NCBI RefSeq assembly: GCF_040954645.1
Contig: NC_092807.1
Coordinates: 51,158,991-51,222,990, forward strand
Direction: 5' to 3'
DNA from: Diabrotica undecimpunctata
Taxonomy: Eukaryota > Arthropoda > Insecta > Coleoptera > Chrysomelidae
DNA: 64,000 nt
How positions within the stretch are numbered: position 1 is the first letter of the stretch; every line of letters begins with the position of its first letter. Shown in pieces: positions 54,200 through 64,000 of this stretch. A program made the translations under genes and the position numbers. The notes under the pieces were generated by a model. That model was not told where the DNA came from, did no database searches, and saw only the letters and a program-made list of their open reading frames with translations.

Positions 54200-55045
54200 G
54201 TGGTTTTAGCGAGTATAGTAGTTCGGGTATATGTTTAAAGACTCTTTGAGACGCAAAAAAATATGTAATAAAAATTTGAAAAACTGGACTTATGCGCATT
54301 ACAAACAATACCATAAACATACATACCGAATCAAAATATTCATTAAAAAACACATTTGACACGTTCTCAGAGGTCATAATTACAATGTAAAAATAAAATA
54401 TTTTGTACATTCTTTTCCAGCATACGACTTCTTCGCTCTGAAATTAATTGTCCATATTTTGAGAATAGCCGCCCTCTAATCATAAAAATAATATTCTTGC
54501 ATTGCGACGCCGACAGTAATATCGTATCGATATTTTTTTAAATGTCACCCTAGCTAATAAAAAATATAATTGTTACGGACACCCACTTGATAATTCAATT
54601 TTTGTTCATTATAATTTAGTCAGGAGGAATCTAAATAAACAAATCTTATCGGCCTAAGACTATAAATTGTTTCTGCTGAGTGTGCGATGAGATCATTCGG
54701 TTAAACAAAATTTGCTGAAAGAGCGTGGCTAATATTCAAAAGTACCAAGACAAATTAATAACAGATAATGTTAGTAATGAAGTATTTAGAATAACGAAGT
54801 AACGATATATAATTCTCGGTTTGTTATTAGATACTTAGGGTATTGGATAGTAACGAACGAAGTAACTAGTAGTATAGTAGTTACTTTTTCGACATCACTT
54901 AACTTTATTCCCAATTGAGCTTTCCATTGAGTCTAATGTAATAATTGTTTTTCATCTAATCCTTGTTGTTCCCGGAGTGACAAGTTTACAATTTGACACG
55001 AGGGACAAAGATTCAAATAGTTCTAGTCCGAGTAGTGAGCGTTAG
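54200..55045. other. interior of the hAT element, no gene seen
   Basis: No recognisable coding signal before the BED-like fragment; a Ser-rich stretch just upstream of it may belong to the transposase N-terminus. Confidence 0.5.
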
Positions 55046-55298
55046 AGTTATAGATCTAAAAGACCTAAAAGCAAATTTGATAAGTTTTTCGAAATAATTT
55101 GCTTTGTGTAAATTGTGCCTACATAAAAAGGTTGAAATGAGAATGATCAACAGAAACACGTCAGATTTAAGGAAGCATCTAATATCTTTTCACAAAAAGG
55201 AATTACAAATATTTCTTCCCGAAAAACCAAAATTCGGTGGAAATATCACAAGCTTTTTAATAACCTCTAGAAAAGGTGGACATGTAAAAAAAATATAG
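55046..55298 (+). pseudogene. hAT transposase BED zinc-finger fragment
   Basis: RPKSKFDKFFE (one frame) is followed after a shift by CKLCLHKKVEMRMINRNTSD then LRKHLISFHKKEL. The C-x2-C ... H-x4-H pattern is a BED finger, the usual N-terminal DNA-binding domain of hAT transposases. It runs out at a stop at 55296-55298, and the RNase H-like catalytic domain is missing. Position inside the TIRs confirms origin. Confidence 0.75.
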
Positions 55299-55734
55299 TT
55301 ATTACCTTATTACCAATTACATATATTATGTACCTACTACTTTATTTTGGTAAATTATTGTATTTATTAAGTAGGATCTCCTTAATATAAAATAACTTCT
55401 TTTGATTACCATTGCTTTTTTAACTATTCTTTATTTTTTCAAGTTAGTTTTTTATATAAAAGTAGAGATAAGATTGGTAAAAACATTTATTTTGCTTTAA
55501 TAAGTGGATTATAGTTTGTTATATTATCACCTAAAAAATCTGTGCCCTTGATACATGTATGTGGATTTTTTGCCCATCATGTCCATCAATCCCTTTCTAG
55601 GCAAATAATGTTCTTTAAAATACAGGCATACTTATGTCAATAATTTGTTTTTTTTTTGTTTTAACCAGGTTTTACCACATGTAAGCTTAGTAAATGCAAA
55701 CATTTATTAAGAAACAGATTGACTTCCGTGGTGC

Positions 55735-55815
55735 CTGGTAGATAGCTGAGTTAGTTAGAGCATAGGCACGGATCGCTTAGATCGTCGCTTCAAACCCCAC
55801 CCGGTGTCAGTTGTT
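55735..55815 (+). repeat. tRNA-like/SINE-head sequence
   Basis: TAGCTGAGTTAGTTAGAGC resembles an internal A box and GCTTCAAACCCC a B box (consensus GGTTCRANYCC) about 30 bp further. I could not fold a convincing cloverleaf, so a tRNA-derived SINE head or tRNA pseudogene is likelier than a functional tRNA. It lies inside the hAT element. Confidence 0.4.
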
Positions 55816-55944
55816 TAGACATTTATTAATTTGGTTAGTCTTTAGCATGGCTATGTTAATTCAAGCTTAAAATGTACTTACTCTGTTACGTTGTTCTAAG
55901 ATCTAAAGTAACGTTTAATAAATAGCAATAGGCTAATTAATGGG

Positions 55945-56075
55945 TAACTGCAAGACTTGCAAGACTCTTGCTGCAAGACCAAGACCGGGAGTGCAATACC
56001 AAGACCAAGACCAAGACCAGGTGTATTGGCGCAAGACCAAGACCAAGACTGTCTAAGTCTCGTATTGTTCTTGCA
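55945..56075. repeat. right subterminal CAAGAC-type array
   Basis: CAAGAC units, many as CAAGACCAAGAC, mirror the left array and end just before the right TIR. Confidence 0.85.
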
Positions 56076-56097
56076 TTTGGGCAACGCTAGTATAAAT

Positions 56098-57479
56098 AAT
56101 TTTGTTTACTTTTTTATGTTACAATTAGGGACTGGGATCCGTAAACCGAGTATAGAAATTTTTATGTTGTATGTTTCCGACAATGACCGTGTCAAAATAT
56201 TCCCAAAGTTAGTGAATCGACTACAGCAACATGCCATATTTTGAATTAATTTTGCAACCTATCTTAATTTGGTCGAGAGCTCTATGTGATGCATTAAAAT
56301 GTACTCAATATTGTCCTGTTTTAATCAAAAATATGGAAAAAGTTGAGAATTAGTGTTATTTAATTTCCAGATATCAAAAAAAAAAACATTCTCAGAATTT
56401 AAACAAACTTACACGGCACTGTAAGTGTCAGGCTTTATATTTCAATCAAAGGAGAAATTTAAAAAGTCAATATATTTATTCATCTGGGAGCGGTCCCATT
56501 CCTTGGACCAAAAGCTCTCGGAAGCTCATTCAGTAGTTGTATAGAAAAGAACTGAAACAAAATAAAATCAACAAAGGTGAAAAACATGCGGGGATCAAAG
56601 AGGCGAATATGTGTGTTATCTGAGTTATCATCTCAAATAAATAGAGAGTGAAAACAGCTTTTTCAATGATATTAAATCAAATACGTTGTATGACAGTGCA
56701 GTGTTTCAATAGAAACTAAAACAAAAGGTAACCTCTAAGAAACGTAAACATGAACGTATGAGATATAGGTTTTGATAAAAAAAAGATAACAGATTTAATC
56801 AACAAAATAACTTAATTTGATTAAAATTTTAATACTGCTGGATATTCTTACATACTTTAAACAATATAAAAAAACTATTAGACCGTAAATCTTTAAGTAG
56901 CAAAGGTTATGGAACATTTGGTCGACATTGCTATCTCAGTATGGTGCGTTACGGACTCTAAGAGATGGGAAACCCCAAAACTCTATGCAGCTTATCCCCA
57001 TTAGAAAGCAATGATAACCAAATAGGAACAAAGGAGTATGATCTCTATATTACCACTTACTTTTAGAAAAATATACACTTTTTCGGTCATTTTTAAATTT
57101 AACCCAAAAAGTATTCGTCTTTCTGACAAAAACCGCATTTTATCCCAAAATTTTACCAATTCTTTGTCCTAAATTTAAAAACTGAAATCGGAGGAGAGGA
57201 AAAATCGATTTACCAAGAGTCTGTATGCCAAAGAAAAAAATGTTTCAAATAAAAAATGTAGCTGATTTGATCGAAAATGTTTATCAGCACGTTTTGTGTA
57301 GAATGAACCGTTCCCTAAAAAACAAAGCTTGAAGCGACCGGCGACTTTGAATTTCAGCTACGCGCGCAAAATCAATTTTAAATAAAATTTGTATTAACTC
57401 TACGGTAAAAACTCGATATCTTTTAATCAGAGTGTCCTATACAAATGGTCATTTTCATTTTGCTTCAATTGAAAAAGGA
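56098..57479. other. no gene seen
   Basis: About 1.4 kb without recognisable coding or terminal-repeat structure. Confidence 0.5.
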
Positions 57480-58200
57480 TAGCAAATGGGAGAAAAACAA
57501 CTTAAAATAATCTGTCATGAAGACGACGCAATACTACTCCCTCAGAGTAAAGATGATGAACGTATGCTGGACCAATTTAATATAACCGTCAGAAAATTTA
57601 ACATGTTAATGTCCACAAAAAATACAAAATGCGTGGTTATAACCGCAAATTTACTAAGATGTAAATTTGAGCTGGAAGGTCAGATAATAGAACAAGTGAT
57701 GGAGTTTAAATATCTAGGCATCACATTATCTAGCTACGGAAAGCTCGAAACAGAAGTGGAAGATCAAGTGAATAAGGCAAAGGTTGCCTGAATGAAAGAA
57801 TAGAGAGAAATAAAAATATCGGAAAAGAAATAAATGGCAGAATTTACAAAACAGTCATCAGACCAATAATGACATACGCGGCAGAAACACGGCTTGACAT
57901 AGGAGGACAAAAAGGATGTTAGGAACAGCAGAGAAAAATTTATACTTAAACACTATGGGACAGAGCTAGAAGTACAGATATACGACGTAGATGCAAGGTG
58001 GAGAACATCAAGGACTGAGTAAGAAATAGAAGAGTATAATGGAACGATCATACAACCCAAATGATATTAACTAGAGTAGTAAAGACGGCAAGAGACGTCT
58101 CCAATAGGGAGACGATCAGTAGGAAGACTACGTCAACGATGGAACGACAACTTACTGGAGGCACATTGAAAAACAGACAGAGTCATGTCTCCATAAAAAA
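57480..58200 (+). pseudogene. RTE-like LINE RT C-terminal half, remnant
   Basis: LKIICHEDDAILLPQSKDDE keeps the catalytic region, but YADD reads HEDD, so the tyrosine and alanine are changed while both aspartates remain. Then come MLDQFNITVRKFNMLMSTKN, QVMEFKYLGITLSSYGKLET, stops after 57788, and in other frames RPIMTYAAET near 57860 and RRSVGRLRQRWNDNLLEAH near 58110-58165. This is the standard order after the RT catalytic box. Inactive. Confidence 0.75.
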
Positions 58201-58289
58201 TTTAAGTCAGTTTTTAGAAAAGTGTTAAATAAATAAACGATGCACGATTTTTGCCAACAAAATTAATAAAACCATTGACCGATGGCTCT

Positions 58290-59050
58290 GGAATTTCCAT
58301 TGATAAAACCTAATCTTCAAAACCATCTTCACATTGATCGCAGGTCTGGTCTTTTTCAATTGTTTTTTCACGATACTGCTCTTTCAAAATTGGATTTAAC
58401 CAAGCTAACTCTGGATCTAATGCCCATTCTTTGCCTGATAAACTAACTAAAAATGTTGATAAGCTATCCAGCTTTTTCTTCGTAACAGCATACTTCATTG
58501 GCAATTCCGGCAGTACTATGTTACTTAGTTTTTTCTATGGTTGAATTAAATTTTTTAGAAGAGTCATCATTTCTATACAATACCTCCGTTTTATACAAGA
58601 TTTTACTTTCCCCAGCAGTTTGTTTACCTCGAGTTATGATTATTCTTTTGGCTCCACTCATACCTATAACTTTTTTGAGTGAAAGTGCTGCATGTTATAT
58701 GTCATACAAAGTCCAATCAGAGCCCAGCTTGCGTACTTCTCTTTTCTTAGAATAGATTTCATCTATTCTAAGAATATTTGTCTAGTGACTTTATAAATGC
58801 ATGGGCATGTAAGTCTAGCTCAACTTGACCAAAAACTCTATCAGCTGGCATGGCCACGAACGGGAAACGTCATCGTAATTGTTTTATTAGTTTTTGGGGC
58901 ATTATTCAAAAGCCAGGAGTTTCTGTTAAAATACCTGTCACACAAAATGCATAAAAAGACAGTTGCTGAGCATAGAATGCTTCCGTAATAGGCGCTTTTG
59001 GGAGATTTTGGACCTGTTGCAGATCAAAGCAATATTGCTCTATTTGTATC
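58290..59050 (-). pseudogene. unassigned transposon-like protein remnant
   Basis: Minus-strand pieces: FPFVAMPADRVFGQVELDLH near 58800-58860, LGSDWTLYDI near 58690-58720, KKVIGMSGAKRIIITRGKQT near 58630-58670, and PELAWLNPILKEQYREKT near 58365-58420. I associate the 'F..PADRVFGxxE' box with an unnamed group of repetitive insect proteins, probably the catalytic part of a transposase, but cannot name the superfamily. Stops and frame changes are frequent. Confidence 0.35.
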
Positions 59051-59309
59051 ACCCATAATATGCTCACCTCCACTCATTTTAATATTATTATTGTAATAAA
59101 AAACAACTTATTAAGTACTAGTAATATACTGTTGATTCCTACAATGTCTGATAACAAAATAAAGTCGTTACATGGTAAAAAAGAATTGCAAGCAAAATAG
59201 CGCTATTACGTTTAGAATATCTAGGAGTATATAACTTAATAAATGATGTTTAGACGAATCCAACGCCACCTCGAAGTCAGAATGTGAAAATATGGACAAA
59301 GTGCGATTT

Positions 59310-60055
59310 GAAAGTCTGCTCCTGATGTGATTAAACATATCAAACGGGATTTATTTTGCCGTTTCTGGAAGATTTTTTACAAAAATAGGTGGAATATCAA
59401 CAGGGCCAGAAGAACTGTCTTTTAGGGATAAGAAAGATTCCTCCATTTCTTCTTTTTTCAGTGGCTTGTTTAGGGAATCAAGGTTTTTGAACTCTTTGAA
59501 TTCCGTAGGGTAAGCAATATTATCACTGATTATATTCCTATTTATGAAAAGCTTATGATAATAGTCTGCGAATGCTTTACCTATTCCTTTTGTTTGGTTT
59601 ATTCATTTGCCCTCATAATTTAATGCTTTAATGATATGGTAAGTTTTGTTTCCATAAATATCTTGTATCTTCTTTAATGCCGATCATAGGGTTGTGTTTC
59701 TATTTATGCTTCTGACTAACCTCTTCCATAACTCTTTTTTACTTTTGTTGGTAATATATCTTGCTTTTGCTCTATGTTTTTTGTATTCAGTTATACTTGC
59801 TGTGTTTTTCCCTCCTACATCTATTTAAAGCAGATTTGCTGTTTTGTATTGCTTCGCGACATTCGTCATTCCACAAGGCACGGGTTTGAATTTTTTGATA
59901 TGTGTTTTCCCTTTTGAAGATTCAGCGGCTTTTATGATTATTCCGTTAAGTTGTGTTACGGCTGTACTTGCATCCTTCAAATCATTTGTTTTGTATATGT
60001 TCTTCTCGATGATTTTGTAACCTCGGAAACTTTTTTTGGATGGTGCTAGAAAGGT
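59310..60055 (-). pseudogene. Jockey/I-type LINE, linker and RT start
   Basis: The minus strand carries KGKTHIKKFKPVPCGMTNVA with the alternative-frame WNDECREAIQNSKSALNRCR near 59870, the spacer between endonuclease and RT in I/Jockey-type LINEs. Then follow QTKGIGKAFADYYHKLFINR near 59560 and NKPLKKEEMEESFLSLKDSS near 59430, ending before the RT core at about 59310. Frame changes are frequent. The endonuclease half lies at 61925-62560, separated by about 1.9 kb. Confidence 0.65.
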
Positions 60056-61924
60056 CACCAATGGAGACACTGCGGACGACAGCCAGATGGTTGGTGGAGA
60101 ACGAGTCGTGGGTTCGAAACTAGCTTTTGGAGCCGGGGATGGGTCCCACGGACGAAATAAGTAAAGATAGGACAGGATAAGAGATATTACAAAGATACAG
60201 AAATAAACAACAATATAGATAGGTAAAATTACCAAATATAAGATAAGTTAGAAAAAGGGCGCCACTTAACTTTTTGGGGTTCAAGAGGAAAATTAAGAAA
60301 CCTTAGAAACGAAAAGAGATAAGGAAAGATATTTAGGTTCTGAGACCAAATCCAAGGAAAGATATCAACAGTTAATTATTAAATAAATTTTGTCAACACA
60401 CTACATAAACAAATAATAAATATATTAGGTGGACTCCGTCCACCTACTTACCTACGAAACTTAACCAGCCTTATCTTTCTCCTGGTCGAAGGTATAATAA
60501 TAATGTAATGTAATACGCAAATAGTCAGAGGTATTATTTTATCAGGAAACTTATTAGGAGCCGAGAAATAAAATTCATGGATAAAACGAAACAATATATT
60601 CAACAACACAATTAAATAGGTGGCTGAATGTAAACACAAGTAAAAAAATGCACCATCAATTAATAAATGGTTGTATACATATGACAATAAACAGTATTAT
60701 GATTAATAAATGCCTTTACCACAGTCACCTTGTGCCTTTACACATACAATATAATAAAATCATGCACAAATTAAATTATCAGCGAAGAGCCTGGTAGTAT
60801 TTAAAAAAATTCAACTAAAGCTAATTCAAGAAATATCTCTCTGCGCTGTTTATGGGCTTATCTCGAGATACCGGGTACAGTAAATTTAAAAATGGATAGC
60901 AATTATAGCAAATAAAACAAAATTAATTAAAATTAAATTCAAAAGAATACAAAAAGATTACAAGAATTCTGTAGTATAAAAATGAAACCAACCCACACTT
61001 GGTTGTAAGTTAACTGTCTGTCTCGCACTGTTTTTAGTTCAATTAACTGTTCTTACTGAATATTGAATGTTCGTAACTATTATTTGTGAGAAGTTCTTAA
61101 TAACTGATTGAAAGTTTGTATGAAAGAATTAAATGTTCTTTTAATTGAATTGATAAATCGGTAGTTAACCTTAACTACATGTGAAGAAAGGGTTGACGCA
61201 GATTCGTCCAGGATTGGGTAATATTATTACAATATTATTCGCCCAGATAATTGAAGGTAATATGATTACGATAACTTACAATAAATCTCGATGACTGCTG
61301 CACTATTTCACTGATTCTACTATACTTTACTAGTATCAAGCACCGAAGTTAATCAAGATGAAGATACTTTATAACAATATTTAATCTAATATGATATTAG
61401 ATTAAGATATTTCAAAGATTTAAGTGTATACCCACTTAAAGAAAAAAATTCACAGAGAACGATAAGATAAGCAAGCGTCTTTACTCGAAGACTGTCCTGC
61501 CCAGAGTCCTTTTCTTCCTCTCAAAATTTAACAAGCTTCCAAAAAAAGTGGGATATCCCCCACTTATAAATGACAACTTGCCCAAAAGAACGCCAGGCTG
61601 TTTTCATCTATAGGTAGATACCCGAATATAGCAAAGTACTAGGTAAGTAACGGGACTCTTGTCATTGGAAACCGTGAGAAGCGATAGAAGCTTTTGAATT
61701 AGGTTCTTTCAGAAAGATACTGAAGAGAATTTACGACTGTGTTTACAAATTATCAAAAAGGACCCGCCTAAATAGTCGGTATGTTCGTGATAGTCGGTAT
61801 GTTCCAATAACATTTGCTAAGGGCGAGTGAACCCGCCCGCATATCGATTTGCGTATACGGACATGGGCGTATCAGCAACAGGGGTAAAGGGATTAAAAAT
61901 TATTTACTATTTTAATTATAAAAA
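60056..61924. other. unidentified insertion splitting a LINE
   Basis: The LINE endonuclease (61925-62560) and its RT linker (59310-60055) are in the same strand and order, so the 1.87 kb between them is probably an insertion. It has no recognised protein. GGGTTCGAAACT near 60111 resembles a pol III B box, and TGGCGCCC on the minus strand at about 60262 resembles an LTR-element primer site, but no matching LTR pair was found. Confidence 0.4.
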
Positions 61925-62560
61925 AAAATGTTACAATTTTTGAGACAGAGCTTCAGTCGGCTTTCTTTATTTTCGATTTGTGTTGGATATTTTGTCTTTT
62001 ATACTTGAATTAGTTAATTTTATAGGAAAGTAGTCACTGCTCAGTAAGTCATCAAGAACTGCCCATTGTTGATAAGGAATAATACTTGCGCTACATAATG
62101 AAAGATCGATGGTGAAACAATTGCCAGTAGCTATATTGAATCTAGTATTGCTACGATCATTTAGTGTTCCGTTTCCTGAGAGCCCCAAGAATAACAATTG
62201 TGGCCATTAAAATCTCCTAGAAGAATGAAAGGTGTTGGGAGTGGAATAATTAGAGATTCTAATTCATCCCTGATTAAATGTAATGTATATATTACAGAAG
62301 ATGTAATTGAGTTGTGCTTAAATTTTTATGGCTATCGCTTCTAGGTTTGTATTTATTTTAAGTTGTGTTGCTCTTGAATTCTTTGAGATGTAAGTTGCTA
62401 CGCCTCCACTTGTAATTTGTACGTTTCGGTTTTAAAAGAATTCATTATACCCTTTCATTCTGTAAACATTTTCGTTTCGGAAATGGTTTCTTGTAAACAC
62501 ATATGTCCAGAGAGTGAAGGGCTATGATATGTTATAGCACACTGTATGTAGCATGTTGTA
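61925..62560 (-). pseudogene. Jockey/I-type LINE endonuclease domain, remnant
   Basis: Minus-strand fragments: YVFTRNHFRNENVYRMKGYN near 62440-62500, SGGVATYISKNSRATQLKIN near 62360-62420, a GDFNGH-like region near 62200, and, in an open frame, DLSLCSASIIPYQQWAVLDD then SSDYFPIKLTNSS near 62000-62100. These are the later motifs of the apurinic-like (EEP) endonuclease; the SDYFPI box contains the catalytic Asp and replaces the usual SDHxPI His with Tyr. Frameshifts are present. Confidence 0.7.
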
Positions 62561-62640
62561 GCATGTTGTAGCATATTTAGGCAGGTATAGTTCCTGTTTA
62601 AGCTCCACTGGAGTTATGACTCGAATGTTATCAAATGAAT

Positions 62641-64000
62641 GACATTTTTAACCAGTCGTATCTCATAGAAAATTTAATTAACGCTATTTTATTTCATTAC
62701 GATTTTGCTCCAAAATGAATCATTTTAAAGTTATAAGTAAGCAAAGTTGAAAAAACGATGTTTTACTTGTTGTTAAATATTTTAATTTGTTTATTAATAT
62801 TCCCGACTTATTTAAGAGGGAGGATAAGTCAATTATTATTAGTGACGTTATCACACATCTTTTTCTGCAAAAATCCAAATGCTACCTCTTACATTTACTC
62901 CAAAATAGATCCGCCCTGGTCTTATGTAACACCAACAAAATTTCGCGGAACATTTTACTGACTAGAACATCAGAAAAGACATGGTAAAAACAATTTATAT
63001 CATATATTTTATTATTAATTTATTTGATTTTTGGCAAATTGTTTATTTTCAATGTATAGAATATTATTTCCAAAAGAGGAATATAACATTTTTTCAATGT
63101 GGTCGTAAAACTAGTACTGCAGTGATTGATTTATTATCTTGCCTAAAGTTATATACCTACCTAATAGTTTTTTATCCTTTTTATATGCACATACCGTCTA
63201 CGTACTCGTGCATTCTTCAGTTTAAGATGCGGCTTTATTGACTAATGTACCAATAGACTTCCGACTGGCCTACGTTTCGGAAACATCAAATCTAAATTTA
63301 GCTTGAAAGTAAACTCATCTCGGAGATTACACTGTAAACATACGATAAAATCTCTAGAATTTTCACGTATTCAATATTTGTATTTACATTAAACGTATCC
63401 ACGTAATAAGTACCTCTGCAGGTAAGTAAAGCTTCAAATAAATAAGTACATGATGATAACAATCAAAGGGATAATATTTGTTTGCTGTGTTTCTGATAAA
63501 AAAAAAAGGTCAGTATTTCGGTAATACAATGAAGATGCGGCGCTATTGTGTATTCAACTTCATTTTATCTCTTTATCTTCATTCTTCGCTTTCATATTAT
63601 TTTCAATTATGATCAAACTATCTAAAAACACAACCCTATTTTTTTTTTAATTTCTACAGAATATCGCGACTGCGAATTACATAATAATTCAATATATTTA
63701 TTTCTCATAATGAAAAGTATCTCTCTATGTGGTTCGTATGATAATAAAATTACTAACTCGAAGTAAAACCACAAAATTGTAAAAAATCTTAATTATGTAA
63801 AACATTGGACGCGTTTTAAAATCTGTCTTCCTCGGCTATAAATTTAGGAGACAGGACGGCCCTGACAGTGGCATGATTATACCACGTTTTAAACCGCTCT
63901 GTTATTTTTTAATTTTTAAATGTAAAATACGGAACAAAAATTTGATATTCTTAAATACTATCAACAAAAATAGTGCAGTGTTGATGCCAATCGACTCAAC
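62641..64000. other. no gene seen
   Basis: AT-rich to the end of the window. Open frames at 62758-63241 lack recognisable domains and I do not regard them as genes. Confidence 0.5.

Larger units (their letters stand above)
54027..56089 (+). mobile_element. hAT-type DNA transposon
   Basis: Ends read TAGTGTTGCCCAAA (left) and, reverse-complemented, TAGCGTTGCCCAAA (right). The 8-bp target GTATAAAT is duplicated at 54019-54026 and 56090-56097, the hallmark of hAT. Both subterminal regions (54040-54190 and 55945-56075) are dense in CAAGAC/GTCTTG hexamers. The interior keeps only a BED-finger fragment, so this 2063-bp copy is non-autonomous. Confidence 0.9.

Noticed and set aside
53943..56244. Frames rich in LGLGL, DQDQD and RPRPRP
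   Set aside because: Translations of the CAAGAC hexamer arrays at the hAT ends.
60250..60275. Primer-binding site of an LTR element on the minus strand
   Set aside because: TGGCGCCC is present, but no LTR end or coding sequence supports it.
62758..63241. A small membrane protein gene
   Set aside because: The hydrophobicity is what AT-rich DNA yields by chance; no homologous pattern recognised.
1..64000. CRISPR array or bacterial operon
   Set aside because: No regularly spaced direct repeats with unique spacers and no bacterial gene; all content is eukaryotic transposon-derived.

Overview
The window is a stretch of AT-rich, repeat-dominated insect genomic DNA. The mix of transposable elements (RTE-, R1- and Jockey-type LINEs, Penelope-like elements, a gypsy LTR element, Tc1/IS630, pogo, hAT, PIF/Harbinger and Helitron) and the microsatellite tails on the LINEs suggest a beetle, perhaps a leaf beetle; that assignment is an inference. 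I found no host protein-coding gene, rRNA gene, CRISPR array or bacterial feature. Nearly every recognisable reading frame belongs to a mobile element, and nearly all are decayed.

Layout. 0-6.4 kb: remnants of an R1-like LINE, a TA-flanked MITE, two other LINE fragments and a decayed Penelope-like element (PLE). 7.66-10.21 kb: a giant near-palindrome with two arms of about 1.2 kb. 11.26-17.43 kb: a 6.2-kb gypsy-type LTR retrotransposon with apparently identical 280-bp LTRs and a perfect 4-bp target duplication. 18.6-23.1 kb: LINE 3' ends mixed with three long (TA)n arrays, and a pogo remnant. 24.85-26.92 kb: an IS630/Tc1-type transposon with near-perfect 36-bp TIRs and a broken transposase. 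28.7-33.2 kb: a foldback MITE, a PLE remnant, a short hairpin element and an RTE remnant. 33.93-36.63 kb: a 2.7-kb element with inverted terminal repeats carrying a hammerhead-like motif. 37.4-37.8 kb: a two-copy tandem repeat. 38.7-43.9 kb: R1-like and RTE-like LINE remains, one nested antisense in its own relative. 45.2-47.5 kb: Helitron remains apparently split by an RTE, which is itself split by a Harbinger element. 50.5-53.6 kb: a Tc1-like element interrupted by a recent RTE copy with an open 1.9-kb reverse transcriptase frame and a perfect 15-bp target duplication. 53.8-56.1 kb: a 155-bp palindromic insertion next to a hAT element with an 8-bp target duplication and CAAGAC-rich ends. 57.5-62.6 kb: further LINE remains and an unassigned transposon-like remnant.

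The outstanding object is the gypsy element. Its pol frame is open over 1413 codons. After protease, reverse transcriptase, RNase H and integrase it runs on into a domain resembling OARD1/TARG1-type macrodomains (ADP-ribose hydrolases) and then a CCCH zinc finger, ending at the polypurine tract with no room for an envelope gene. An ADP-ribose hydrolase module carried by a retrotransposon suggests, as inference, that the element counters host ADP-ribosylation. Other notable signals are two large inverted-repeat structures, a recurring CTGAWGAT-stem-GAAA motif, and a stop-codon-spanning 3' motif shared by three RTE copies with different tails.
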